A stretch of DNA of 64,000 bases from Burkholderiales bacterium. Lineage in GTDB: Bacteria > Pseudomonadota > Gammaproteobacteria > Burkholderiales > Casimicrobiaceae. Positions 26,232 through 35,712 of this stretch are shown here, one piece after another. Within the stretch, counting starts at the first letter, position 1. Each line of letters starts with the position of its first letter. The stretch covers positions 19,729-83,728 of the forward strand of contig JAICKU010000007.1 of assembly GCA_025927765.1 (NCBI GenBank), written 5' to 3'. The position numbers and the translations under genes are program-made. The notes under the pieces were generated by a model. It saw nothing but the letters and a program-made list of their open reading frames with translations, was not told where the DNA came from and made no database searches.

Positions 26232-27521
26232 CTACCGCAGGTTCAGCATGGTACCCGGCAGCCACAGCGCGATCTGCGGCCAGGTCATCACGATGGCGAG
26301 CCCGAGGATCAACAGCAGCACGTACGGGAACGAGCCGGCGATGATGTGGCCGAGCGGCGCGTTGCTGATCGCGCGGATCGTGAAGAGGTTCATGCCCACC
26401 GGGGGCGTGATCTGCGCGAGCTCGAGGTTGATCGTGAGCAGCACGCCGTACCAGATCGGGTCGACGTGCAACGTCGCCATCACCGGCAGGATCACCGGGG
26501 TCGTCACGAGGATGATCGCGACCGACTCGAGGAACATGCCGAGGATGAAGATCAGCACCATCATCGCGATCAGGAAGCCCGCGATGCCGATGTCCATGCT
26601 GACGACGACCTGCACGATCTGCTGCGGAATGCGCATCTTGGTGACGACGTGCGCGAACACCGACGCGCCGGCGACGATCATGAACAGCATCGCCGACGTG
26701 CGGCTCGCATCGAGCGCCGCCTGCCAGGTCTCGCGCAGGCCCACCGTCCGGTAGACGAAGATGCCGATCGAAAGTGCGAGCGCCGCACCTGCGGCGGCGG
26801 CCTCCGTTGCGGTGAACACGCCGGCGTACATGCCGCCGAGCACGAGCACCGGCAGCGACAGCGCCCACAACGCCTTGCGGATCGCGGTCCATGCTTCGCC
26901 GAGCGTCGCGCGTGGCTCGCGCTGCACCGTGCTGCCGCCCAGGGTGCTGCGTGCCATGCTGAACGCGATGAAGATCGCGGCGATCATCAGGCCGGGCAGC
27001 ACGCCGGCCATGAAGAGACCGCCGATCGATGTGTCGCTGACGACGCCGTAGAGCACCATCGGTCCCGACGGCGGAATCAGGATGCCGAGCGTGCCGCCGG
27101 CGGCGACGAGGCCGTAGGCGGCCTCCGGGTCGTAGCCGAAGCGGATCATCTGCGGGATCGCCACCGAGCCGATCGTGAGCGCGGTGGCCACACTCGATCC
27201 CGAAATCGCCGCGAAGATCGTGCAGGCGAGGATCGTGGCGATCGCGAGGCCGCCGGGCAGGTGGCGCGTCAACGTGTACGCGGTGCCGTAAAGGTCGTCG
27301 ACGATTCGCGCGCTGATCATCACGTGCGCCATGAACGCGAAAAGCGGGATCGTGACGAGCAGGTAGCGCGAGATCTCGCCGAACATGACGTCGGTCACCG
27401 CGCCGAGCTCGCCTTGCGTCAGCATGAGCAGCGCGCCGCCGAAGAGCGACAGGCCGGCGAAGATCGGCAGGCCGGTGAACAGCAGCAGGATCAGCCCGGC
27501 GAGAATCGCGAGGAGCGTCAT
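26232..27521 (-). CDS. dctM: TRAP transporter large permease DctM
   Basis: Large membrane subunit of a tripartite ATP-independent periplasmic transporter, 429 residues with about twelve helices. The family segments SGSSVATALTIGSVAIPQMIRFGYDPEAAYG and LGILIPPSGPMVLYG are clear. It starts at 27521 and overlaps the dctQ stop (ATGA). TRAP systems import organic acids with Na+; here the neighbouring CoA-transferase and HMG-CoA-lyase-type genes suggest a branched dicarboxylic or hydroxy acid. Confidence 0.92.
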   Translation of the reverse strand: MTLLAILAGLILLLFTGLPIFAGLSLFGGALLMLTQGELGAVTDVMFGEISRYLLVTIPLFAFMAHVMISARIVDDLYGTAYTLTRHLPGGLAIATILACTIFAAISGSSVATALTIGSVAIPQMIRFGYDPEAAYGLVAAGGTLGILIPPSGPMVLYGVVSDTSIGGLFMAGVLPGLMIAAIFIAFSMARSTLGGSTVQREPRATLGEAWTAIRKALWALSLPVLVLGGMYAGVFTATEAAAAGAALALSIGIFVYRTVGLRETWQAALDASRTSAMLFMIVAGASVFAHVVTKMRIPQQIVQVVVSMDIGIAGFLIAMMVLIFILGMFLESVAIILVTTPVILPVMATLHVDPIWYGVLLTINLELAQITPPVGMNLFTIRAISNAPLGHIIAGSFPYVLLLILGLAIVMTWPQIALWLPGTMLNLR

Positions 27522-28036
27522 TCAGCATCTTCCAGGTGCTGCTCGTGCGGCAGCGGGATGCCGAGTGCGATGCGCAGCAGGCCTTCGATCGACGCGAGCA
27601 GCAGCAGCACGCCGCCGATCGGCATCAGGAGCTGCAGCCAGAACACGGGAATCTCGACGTTGCCGGTCGTGTTGAGGCCGAGCATCTTCGAGAACATCGC
27701 CGTCTGCCAGCCGTTGACGATCAGCACGATCGAGAACACGAGCACGGCCAGCATCGACCACGCGTCGGCGATGCGGCGGCGCTTGCCGGTCAGCTTCGTG
27801 GTCAGGATGTCGACGCTGATGTGCGAACCCTGCCGCAGCGTGGTCGCGGCGGCGAGCATCACGATGCCGACGAGCATGTAGCCCACCGTGTCGTCGACCC
27901 ACGTGGGCGCGCTGTTGAAGACGTAGCGCATGATCACGCCGTACGTCACGAAGGCGAGCGCCGCGAGAACGCCCGCCGCGGACAGCGCCGTCGCGATCCA
28001 GGTGACCGCGCCGACGAGGCGCTGAAAAGCCCGCAT
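27518..28036 (-). CDS. dctQ: TRAP transporter small permease DctQ
   Basis: Small membrane subunit, 172 residues with four helices. The family segment VMRYVFNSAPTWVDDTVGYMLVGIVMLAAA lies near residues 34-63, and SHISVDILTTKL near 70-81. It follows dctP with no gap and overlaps dctM. It binds DctM to form the transport unit. Confidence 0.9.
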   Translation of the reverse strand: MRAFQRLVGAVTWIATALSAAGVLAALAFVTYGVIMRYVFNSAPTWVDDTVGYMLVGIVMLAAATTLRQGSHISVDILTTKLTGKRRRIADAWSMLAVLVFSIVLIVNGWQTAMFSKMLGLNTTGNVEIPVFWLQLLMPIGGVLLLLASIEGLLRIALGIPLPHEQHLEDAE

Positions 28037-29020
28037 TTACAGTTTGCGCGCCATCTCCAGCACCTTCGGTGCGTCGGGCGCCGACGCTTCGAACGCCTTC
28101 ATCACCGGCGGCTGCATCACGGCCCCGAGCACCTTCACCTGATCGGGGGTCAGCACCGTCACCTGCATGCCCTTGTCGCGAAGCTTCGCGAGTTCCGCCG
28201 GGTCGAGGCCATCGGCTTTCGGCAGCAGCGCTTCCTCGGCCTTGTGCGCCGCCGTCTCGATCGCCTTCTTCGCGTCCGCGGGCAGCTTTTCCCACCACGC
28301 GGGATTGACGATCAGCGTTTCGTGCACGGTGAAGAGGTTGCTCGCGACGCCGTATTTCTGCACCTCGTAATAGCGGCGCGCATAGGCGGCGTCGAGGCTC
28401 GTGATGCCGGCGTCGAGCACGCCCGACTGCAGCGCCTGGTACACCTCGGAGCCCGGCATTGCCGACGGCGATGCGCCCATCGCGACGAGGCTCGCGTCGA
28501 AGAGCTTCGACAGGCCGCGGATCTTCACGCCCTTGAAATCGCCGGGCGTGATGAGCGGCTTCTTGCTCGACGTGATCACCGCGTTGTTCGCATCGACGAG
28601 CCATGCGATGTTGTGCACGCCTTTCGCATCCATCTTCCTGTCGAGGAGCGCGGCGACGTCGGACGCCGGGAACTTGCGCAACTGCTCGGCGCGCGTGACG
28701 AGATACGGGATCGTCGTCACCGCCATCTCGGGAATCGTGCTCGTCCACGACAGGTCGACGATCGCGGCCGCCTCGACCTGGCCGCGCGCGACGGCGGGAA
28801 TGTTCTGGTTCGCCTTGAAGAGCTGCTCGGCGCCGAAGATCTGCACCTCCACCTTGCCGCCGGTCGCCGCCTTGACGTCCGCGGCGAACTGGTCGAGCGC
28901 CTTCGCCGTGTGATGGGTCGGCGGGAACTGGTGGCTGATCCGCATCGTGTAGTCGGCGGCAAGCGCGGGGCCCGCGATGCCGAGCGCAGCCACGAGGGCC
29001 GTCCATCCGATCAAACGCAT
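28037..29020 (-). CDS. dctP: TRAP transporter solute-binding protein DctP
   Basis: Periplasmic binding protein, 327 residues. A signal peptide ends after about residue 21 (GPALA, then ADYTMRISHQFPP). The carboxylate-binding region shows FKGVKIRGLSKLFDASLVAMGASPSAMPGSEVYQALQSGVLDAG, the DctP signature with the substrate-contacting Arg. The ATG at 29020 is preceded by a perfect GAGGAGGAGA, which decides it over a longer frame beginning at 29062. Ligand unknown; probably an organic acid degraded by the two upstream enzymes. Confidence 0.9.
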   Translation of the reverse strand: MRLIGWTALVAALGIAGPALAADYTMRISHQFPPTHHTAKALDQFAADVKAATGGKVEVQIFGAEQLFKANQNIPAVARGQVEAAAIVDLSWTSTIPEMAVTTIPYLVTRAEQLRKFPASDVAALLDRKMDAKGVHNIAWLVDANNAVITSSKKPLITPGDFKGVKIRGLSKLFDASLVAMGASPSAMPGSEVYQALQSGVLDAGITSLDAAYARRYYEVQKYGVASNLFTVHETLIVNPAWWEKLPADAKKAIETAAHKAEEALLPKADGLDPAELAKLRDKGMQVTVLTPDQVKVLGAVMQPPVMKAFEASAPDAPKVLEMARKL

Positions 29021-29065
29021 GTCTCCTCCTCGAGTGAATGCAGGCGTGCGCGACGCCCGCAACGT

Positions 29066-30241
29066 TCAGTGATCGTTTCGCTTGGGTTGCGTGCCGAGCA
29101 CGTCTTCGTTGTGTTCGCCGGCGCGCGACAGCGGCATGCGTACGCCCGGACGGCGGCCGCCGAGCGTGAGCGGCAGCGGCACGACGTCGGTGGTCGTTCC
29201 TTCGTCCGTCTGCATCGTCATGAGTCCGTGACTCGCGCGAAGATGCGGGTCGTCGAGCAACTGGTCGGGACGCGCGATCGGTGCGTACGGCAGGCCCGCG
29301 GCTTCGAGCTTCGCGGCGAGGTCGTCGGCGCGATGATGGACGAGGATGTCGCCGAGGCGCTTCAGCAGGTCGGGACGTGCATGCACGCGCTCTTCGTTCG
29401 TCGCGAGCGCCGGGTCGTTCGCGAGCTGCGGTGCGTCGAGCACGCGGCACAGCACCTGGAACTGCTTGTCGTTGACGGCGCCGATGAAAAGCTGCTCGCC
29501 CTCGGCTAGCGTGAACACGTCGTAGACGCTCCACGGCGAGAAGCGCGCGGGACACGGCCGCGGCGCTTCGCCGGTCATCGAGAACTGCTGCATGTGCGAC
29601 GCGACGAGGAACACGCAGTTTTCGAAGAGCGCGCTCTGCACCTCCTGTCCGCGCCCGGTGCGCTGGCGCTCGAGCAGCGCCGCCATGATGCCGATCGCGC
29701 CGAACATGCCGCCCATGATGTCGTTGACCGAGGCGCCGGCGCGAAGCGGCCGCCCCGGCGGCCCGGTCATGTAGGCGAGGCCGGCCATCATCTGCACGAC
29801 TTCGTCGAGCGCCAGCCGGTGCTCGTAGGGGCCCGGCAGGAAGCCTTTGTGCGACGCGTAGATGAGCCGCGGAAAGCGCTGCGACAAGGTCTCGTAGTCG
29901 AGGCCGAGCGAGCGCATGAGCCCCGGACGGAAGTTCTCGATCACGACGTCCGCTTCGCCGATCAGGCCGGTGACGGTGTCGCGGCCTTCCGGCGTCGTGA
30001 TGTCCAGCACGACGCTCTTCTTGTTGCGGTTGAACGTGCGGAAGAAGCCGATGCCGAGGCCCGGAAGCTTGCGGGTGCGATCGCCACCGGGCGGCTCGAT
30101 CTTGATCACTTCCGCGCCGAGGTCGGCGAGGATCATGCCGCAGGTCGGGCCCATGATCATGTGCGTGAATTCGATCACGCGGACGCCGTCGAGCGGCAGG
30201 CGTTGTGCGGCCGCGGTGTTCGTGTCCGTGACGTTCGTCAT
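29066..30241 (-). CDS. Family III (CaiB/BaiF) CoA-transferase
   Basis: Transfers CoA to an organic acid. The 391-residue protein shows the family N-terminus LPLDGVRVIEFTHMIMGPTCGMILADLGAEVIKIEPPGGD and NRNKKSVVLDITTPEGRD, with the active-site Asp probably in LALDEVVQMMAG. It overlaps the lyase gene stop by ATGA and sits 45 bases from dctP. Pairing with an HMG-CoA-lyase-type enzyme suggests activation of 3-hydroxy-3-methylglutarate, citramalate or a similar acid before cleavage. Which one cannot be told from sequence. Confidence 0.87.
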   Translation of the reverse strand: MTNVTDTNTAAAQRLPLDGVRVIEFTHMIMGPTCGMILADLGAEVIKIEPPGGDRTRKLPGLGIGFFRTFNRNKKSVVLDITTPEGRDTVTGLIGEADVVIENFRPGLMRSLGLDYETLSQRFPRLIYASHKGFLPGPYEHRLALDEVVQMMAGLAYMTGPPGRPLRAGASVNDIMGGMFGAIGIMAALLERQRTGRGQEVQSALFENCVFLVASHMQQFSMTGEAPRPCPARFSPWSVYDVFTLAEGEQLFIGAVNDKQFQVLCRVLDAPQLANDPALATNEERVHARPDLLKRLGDILVHHRADDLAAKLEAAGLPYAPIARPDQLLDDPHLRASHGLMTMQTDEGTTTDVVPLPLTLGGRRPGVRMPLSRAGEHNEDVLGTQPKRNDH

Positions 30242-31179
30242 CGTGCTTCCCGATGAAAGGTCTTCGGCAGCCCGGCGCGCCACAGCGTGCCGTGCAGTTC
30301 CTCGCCGGCGAGCCACCCCGCCACCTGTGCGCGCAGGTCGAGCAGCCGCTCGACGTCCACGCCGGTGTCGTAACCCATGCTTGCCAGCATGAACGCGAGA
30401 TCCTCGGTGGTCACGTTGCCGCTGGCGCCCGGTGCATACGGGCAGCCGCCGATGCCGCCGAGCGAAGCGTCGAACCGCCGCACGCCGACGTCGAGCGCGG
30501 CATGCACGTTGGCGAGCGCGAGGCCGCGCGTGTCGTGGAAGTGGCCCGACCAGAAGCGCTGGCCGGCGATCTTGACCGCATCGGCGAAGAGCGCGCGAAC
30601 CGCTGCAGGATCGGCGTAACCGACGGTGTCGGCGAGGCTGATGCGATCGGCGCCGGCGTCGAGCAGCGCCTGCACGAGGCGCAGCACTTCGCCTCGTGCA
30701 ACCTCGCCCTGGATCGTGCAGCCGAACGCGGTGCCGACGCCGCCTTCGATCAGCGTTTTCGATCCCGCGGCGTCGCGCACGGCGCGGATGCGTGCGACTT
30801 CGGCGACGACTTCGTCGGGCGTCTTGCGCAGGTTCGCGAGGCTGTGCGCGTGACTCGCCGACAGCGGCACGATCATGAGATCCGCGTTCGCGCCGAGCGC
30901 GCGTTCGGCGCCCCTGAGATTGGGCACCAGCACGGAGACGGTCAGGCCGGGCAGCGATTTCGCGAACGGCACGAGCTCTGCGGTGTCGGCGAGTTGCGGC
31001 AGCAGGCGCGACGGCACGAACGAGCCGACCTCGATCTCGCGCATGCCGGCCTCGCACGCCGCACGGATCCATTCACGCTTGCGGTCGGTGGACAGAATCG
31101 TCGCGATGCTTTGCAGGCCGTCGCGAAGTCCCACTTCTCGAATGACGACTCGCTCTCGAGCGTGATCGGGAAGATCCAT
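30238..31179 (-). CDS. HMG-CoA lyase family enzyme
   Basis: TIM-barrel lyase, 313 residues. REVGLRDGLQ near residue 14 gives the metal-binding Arg-Asp, and HFHDTRGLALANVHAAL supplies His metal ligands. GGIGGCPYAPGASGN is the family signature with the catalytic Cys. It would cleave 3-hydroxy-3-methylglutaryl-CoA, or a related CoA ester such as citramalyl-CoA, to acetyl-CoA and a keto acid. It is first in the CoA-transferase-TRAP operon. A TATAGT -10 (complement of 31206-31211) lies about 30 bases upstream of the ATG. Confidence 0.88.
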   Translation of the reverse strand: MDLPDHARERVVIREVGLRDGLQSIATILSTDRKREWIRAACEAGMREIEVGSFVPSRLLPQLADTAELVPFAKSLPGLTVSVLVPNLRGAERALGANADLMIVPLSASHAHSLANLRKTPDEVVAEVARIRAVRDAAGSKTLIEGGVGTAFGCTIQGEVARGEVLRLVQALLDAGADRISLADTVGYADPAAVRALFADAVKIAGQRFWSGHFHDTRGLALANVHAALDVGVRRFDASLGGIGGCPYAPGASGNVTTEDLAFMLASMGYDTGVDVERLLDLRAQVAGWLAGEELHGTLWRAGLPKTFHREAR

Positions 31180-31243
31180 GGCACGGCGAAAAGAGGCGAT
31201 CGGTCACTATAGCCGTTCCCGATCGGAGCGGTCGCGCTATTTC

Positions 31244-31271
31244 GGAACGCCGGTCGTTCCCGTTCGGAACG
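31244..31271. promoter_or_regulatory. Palindromic candidate operator
   Basis: GGAACG-CCGGT-CGTTCC (31244-31260) is a perfect 6-bp inverted repeat, followed at once by CGTTCGGAACG (31261-31271), a second near-palindrome. They sit between the lyase gene promoter and the decayed LysR gene, the normal place for a LysR-type binding site. Confidence 0.5.
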
Positions 31272-31290
31272 CGTGCGATACTCGCCCGCC

Positions 31291-31401
31291 ATGAAGCGGG
31301 GCATCGATCCGGCGACGCTGCGCATGTTCGTCGCGGTCTGCGATGCAACCTTCCTCGCGGCGAATTCGGCGGTGCGCGTGAGCCTCGACGAGCGCGTGAG
31401 C
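31291..31401 (+). pseudogene. Decayed LysR-family regulator
   Basis: From the ATG at 31291 the first 19 codons read MKRGIDPATLRMFVAVCDA, the start of a LysR helix-turn-helix domain. The frame then jumps directly to TFLAANSAVRVSLDERVS, which resembles the start of a LysR effector domain (FLAxxPxVRVxLxER). About 70-100 residues, including the recognition helix, are absent. Beyond 31401 the codon bias stays coding-like but changes frame near 31420 (AFVDTLEFDPIEIRPGS), so there is at least one more lesion. The stretch 31402-31594 has no other recognisable gene; a TTAGAAT -10 for the next gene lies near 31556. Confidence 0.65.
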
Positions 31402-31594
31402 GCCGCGCCGCCGCTCGGTGGCGTTCGTCGACACGCTCGAGTTCGACCCGATCGAGATCCGCCCGGGAAGCGTCGTGCAGACGACGTTGCGTCGGACTGC
31501 AGCCGCGGGCGCGCGCGCACCCGATCGGCGGCGGCAAGGCGACGGCCCGGCGACGTTAGAATCGCCGCGTCTCGATGAAACCTGGAGTCGTTCG

Positions 31595-32146
31595 ATGAAG
31601 CTGTCGAGAGTCGTGGTGGGCGCCGCGCTGGCCGCCGTCTTTGCGGCGAGCGTGAACGCGCAGATCCCGCAGCGCAAGGCCGGCCTGTGGGAAATGCAGT
31701 TGAAGAGCAGCGGCTTCGAAGCGCAGGGCATGCCCGACATGCAGGAGCACATGGCGCAGATGCCGCCCGAGCAGCGTGCGCAAATGGAGCAGTACATGAA
31801 GCAGCGCGGCATTTCGTTCGGCGCCGATTCCGTGACGATGCGCATGTGCCTGACGCCGCAGGACGTCGAGGAGGAGAAGGACTCGGTCGACGGCTTCCTG
31901 CGGGGCAAGAGCAACGACAACGGCAATTGCAAGAGCAAGATGGTGTCGCGCAGCGGCAACGAGGTTCGCTTCACCGGCGTGTGCAAGGACGACGACGGCG
32001 AGACGCGGCAGATCGAAGGACGCATCTACGACCTGTCGTCGGAGCACTTCAACCTCGACATGACGAGCCGCGGCAGCAAGAGCGGCGAGACGAAGCTGCA
32101 GCAGAAGGCGCGCTGGGTGTCGGCGAACTGCGGCAACGTGAAGTGA
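31595..32146 (+). CDS. DUF3617 family exported protein
   Basis: Secreted protein of 183 residues with a signal peptide ending near residue 22 (SVNA, then QIPQRKAGLWEMQLK). The GLWE motif followed by a Met/Gln-rich segment and two to three later Cys residues (MCLTPQ, NCKSKM, VCKDDD) is typical of DUF3617, found widely in proteobacterial periplasms with no known function. CTGGAG lies upstream of the ATG and a TTAGAAT -10 about 40 bases upstream. It stands alone. Confidence 0.8.
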   Translation: MKLSRVVVGAALAAVFAASVNAQIPQRKAGLWEMQLKSSGFEAQGMPDMQEHMAQMPPEQRAQMEQYMKQRGISFGADSVTMRMCLTPQDVEEEKDSVDGFLRGKSNDNGNCKSKMVSRSGNEVRFTGVCKDDDGETRQIEGRIYDLSSEHFNLDMTSRGSKSGETKLQQKARWVSANCGNVK

Positions 32147-32173
32147 CGTGACGCACGCGCGGAACCTGGTCTC

Positions 32174-33544
32174 GTGATCCCGCCACGCGTGCCTGCGGAC
32201 GGCCACGACGCCGCTGCCGAGGGCGACGTCAACTTGTCGCCGCGCCGGCGCGAATGGGAGGCCGCGCACGTCGGCCCGACGACGCGCGCGTTGCTCGACG
32301 ACGACGCGAAATACTTCCTGCATCAGTCGCTGTCGACGCCGTGCATGAATGCGCTCGCGTCGGCGTCGGGCATCTGGCTGACCGACGTGGAAGGACGTCG
32401 CTTCATGGACTTCCACGGCAACAGCGTGCATCAGGTCGGCCACGGCCACCCGCGCGTGATCGACGCAGTGAAGCAGGCGCTCGACGTGCTGCCGTTCTCG
32501 CCGCGCCGCTTCACCAACGACTATGCGGTCACGCTCGCGCGGCGTCTGGTCGACCTCGCGCCGGGCGATCTGTCGAAGGTGCTGTTCGCGCCGGGCGGCG
32601 CCGAGGCGATCGGCATCGCGCTGAAGCTCGCGCGCATCGCCACGGGGCGCCACAAGACGATCTCGATGTGGGACGCGTTCCACGGCGCGTCGCTCGACGC
32701 GATCTCGATCGGCGGCGAGGCGACCTTCCGCCGCGACATGGGCCCGCTTTTGCCGGGCACCGAGCACGTGCAGCCGTGCGATCCGCGCGGATGCAATTTC
32801 GGGTGCGGCGGCACGTGCAATGCGCGCTGCGCCGATTATGTCGACTACGTGCTCGGCAAGGAGGAGGACGTGGCGGCGGTCGTCGTCGAGACCATCCGCT
32901 CGACGGACGTGCAGGTGCCGCCGCGCGCGTATTACGAACGGCTGCGTGCAGCGTGCGACCGCCACGGCGCGCTCCTGATCCTCGACGAGATCCCGATCGG
33001 CCTCGGCCGGACCGGCACGGTGTTCGCGTTCGAGCACTACGGCATCGTTCCCGACATGGTCGTGCTCGGCAAGGGCCTCGGCGGCGGCGTGTTCCCGATG
33101 GCGGCGCTGATCGCGCGCGAAGGCCTCGACGTCGCGGGCGATCGCGCGCTCGGCCATTACACGCACGAGAAGAGCTCGGTCGGTTGCGCCGCGGCGCTCG
33201 CAACGCTCGACGTGATCGCGGACGAGCGGCTCTGCGCGCGCGCGACGCGACTCGGCGAGCGTGCGCTCGCGCGGCTTTACGAGGTGCAGCGGCGCCTGCG
33301 GGTCGTCGGCGACGTCCGCGGCATCGGTCTTCTGCTCGGTGTCGAGCTCGTCGATCCCGTTTCGCACGCGCCGGCCCGCGATCTCGCCGAGCGCGTGCTG
33401 TACGAATGCCTGTCGAACGGGATGTCGTTCAAGGTGGGGCAGGGCAACGTGCTCGTGCTTTCGCCGCCGCTCGTCATCGACGAGGCGGATCTCGATCGCG
33501 CGCTCGATATCGTCGAGCGTGCGATCATGACGTGCAGCCCATGA
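32174..33544 (+). CDS. Class III aminotransferase-fold PLP enzyme, PbfA-like
   Basis: PLP enzyme of 456 residues. Motifs shared with (R)-1-hydroxy-2-aminoethylphosphonate ammonia-lyase (PbfA) relatives include FLHQSLSTPCMN, DFHGNSVHQVGHGHP, PFSPRRFTN, WDAFHGASLDAISIGGE and HYTHEKSSVGCAAAL. The PLP lysine is probably in LGKGLGGG, with LILDEIP before it. Unusual is a Cys-rich insert at residues 202-219 (C-x4-C-x3-C-x3-C-x3-C) that could bind metal. The only long start is the GTG at 32174. A D-2-hydroxyacid dehydrogenase gene follows after 25 bases. The family assignment is fairly firm; the phosphonate substrate is not, as no other phosphonate gene is near. Confidence 0.7.
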   Translation: MIPPRVPADGHDAAAEGDVNLSPRRREWEAAHVGPTTRALLDDDAKYFLHQSLSTPCMNALASASGIWLTDVEGRRFMDFHGNSVHQVGHGHPRVIDAVKQALDVLPFSPRRFTNDYAVTLARRLVDLAPGDLSKVLFAPGGAEAIGIALKLARIATGRHKTISMWDAFHGASLDAISIGGEATFRRDMGPLLPGTEHVQPCDPRGCNFGCGGTCNARCADYVDYVLGKEEDVAAVVVETIRSTDVQVPPRAYYERLRAACDRHGALLILDEIPIGLGRTGTVFAFEHYGIVPDMVVLGKGLGGGVFPMAALIAREGLDVAGDRALGHYTHEKSSVGCAAALATLDVIADERLCARATRLGERALARLYEVQRRLRVVGDVRGIGLLLGVELVDPVSHAPARDLAERVLYECLSNGMSFKVGQGNVLVLSPPLVIDEADLDRALDIVERAIMTCSP

Positions 33545-33569
33545 TCGACCCGATGCGCGCGGTGCGACG

Positions 33570-34583
33570 ATGAAGATCGTGCGCACCGACGCCGAGCTCG
33601 AGCTGCCGAACGTCGACCGGCGGCTGCGCGTGTACGGCGCCACGCTCGTGCTGCTGCCCGAAACCACGTCGACCGACACGCTCGCGCGCGAGGTGCGCGA
33701 CGCCGATCTTTTGCTCATGTGCTACGCGCAGATTCCTGCGCAGGTGATCGACGCTGCCACGCGGCTGAAGGGCATCGTCAAGTACGGTGTGGGCATCGAC
33801 GCGATCGACATTCCTGCGGCAACGCGTCGCGGAATCCCGGTGGTGAACATTCCCGAGTACGCCGAGGAGACCGTCGCCGAAGGCGCGATGGCGCTGATGC
33901 TCGGGCTCGCGCGGAGGTTCAAGCCCCTGCAGCGGCAGATGGAAACGGAAGGGTGGGCGTGGCCCGAGCAGCGCTGGCTCGCGTCCGACCTCGCCGGCAA
34001 GACGCTTGGGCTCGTCGGCGTCGGTCGCATCGGCCGCAGTGTCGCGCGCATGGCGGGACAGGGGTTCCGCATGCGCGTGCTCGGTTACGACCCGCACGTC
34101 GATGCGACGCCCATGCAGCGCGCGGGCGTCGAGAAGTGCGACGACCTCGTCGCGATGCTCGGGCGTTGCGACGTCGTGTCGCTGCATTGCGTGCTCAACG
34201 CCGACACGCGTCGCTCGATCGGCGAACGCGAGTTCGCGGCGATGAAATCGTCGGCCTGGCTCGTCAATGTGTCGCGCGGTGCGCTGGTCGACGAAGCGGC
34301 GCTCGTGCACGCGCTCACCACGCAGCGCATCGCCGGTGCCGGGCTCGACGTGTACAGCGACGAGCCGCTCGCGCTCGCGGGCCATCCGCTGTCGCCGCTC
34401 TTCGCGATGGATAACGTGCTGCTGTGGCCGCACCTCACGTTCTATACGCACGAGGCGATGGCGAGGCTCGAGGACGAGACGCTCGAGCGCTGCTTCGAAA
34501 TGCTCGAAGGGCGGCCGGTGCTCGTGAAGTCGCACGATCCGCGGCTGCGTGCGCAGCGCGAGCGTGTGCGCTTCGCCGATTGA
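33570..34583 (+). CDS. D-2-hydroxyacid dehydrogenase family protein
   Basis: NAD-dependent dehydrogenase of 337 residues, related to phosphoglycerate dehydrogenase and C-terminal-binding-protein-like enzymes. The NAD motif LGLVGVGRIGRSVA is near residue 148. The catalytic triad is represented by Arg in NVSRGALVDEAAL, Glu in DVYSDEPLA and His in LLWPHLTFYT. It probably forms a two-gene unit with the upstream PLP enzyme, which would release a keto or hydroxy acid. Substrate unknown. Its TGA overlaps the left arm of repeat copy 3. Confidence 0.83.
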   Translation: MKIVRTDAELELPNVDRRLRVYGATLVLLPETTSTDTLAREVRDADLLLMCYAQIPAQVIDAATRLKGIVKYGVGIDAIDIPAATRRGIPVVNIPEYAEETVAEGAMALMLGLARRFKPLQRQMETEGWAWPEQRWLASDLAGKTLGLVGVGRIGRSVARMAGQGFRMRVLGYDPHVDATPMQRAGVEKCDDLVAMLGRCDVVSLHCVLNADTRRSIGEREFAAMKSSAWLVNVSRGALVDEAALVHALTTQRIAGAGLDVYSDEPLALAGHPLSPLFAMDNVLLWPHLTFYTHEAMARLEDETLERCFEMLEGRPVLVKSHDPRLRAQRERVRFAD

Positions 34584-34647
34584 AATGCGGGTCAGACCCC
34601 GATCAGGGGTGGCCGAACGCAAATAATTCGCGTCTGACTCTCATTTC
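34582..34647. repeat. REPIN-like inverted repeat, copy 3
   Basis: The arm GAAATGCGGGTCAGAC (34582-34597) pairs with GTCTGACTCTCATTTC (34632-34647), separated by 34 bases. The GGGTCAGAC core links it to the other copies. It lies between two convergent genes and starts inside the TGA of the dehydrogenase gene, so it may also terminate transcription in both directions. Confidence 0.65.
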
Positions 34648-34668
34648 ACGTGCAGTGCAGCGAGCGCG

Positions 34669-35652
<984 letters not shown>

Positions 35653-35668
35653 TGCCGTCTCCTGTGCC

Positions 35669-35693
35669 TGCCCATCACAAATGATAATGGGCA
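35669..35693. promoter_or_regulatory. Palindrome upstream of the aldo/keto reductase
   Basis: TGCCCAT (35669-35675) and ATGGGCA (35687-35693) flank an 11-base AT-rich core. On the minus strand the core reads TATCATTTGTG and lies 17-41 bases before the ATG, so it probably overlaps the -10 and may be a repressor or activator site. Confidence 0.45.
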
Positions 35694-35712
35694 GCGGGAA
35701 GCGGAACAGGTT

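Noticed and set aside
31556..33718. 720-codon minus-strand frame opposite the DUF3617 and PbfA-like genes
   Set aside because: Shadow frame; the plus-strand genes carry signal peptide, PLP and family motifs.
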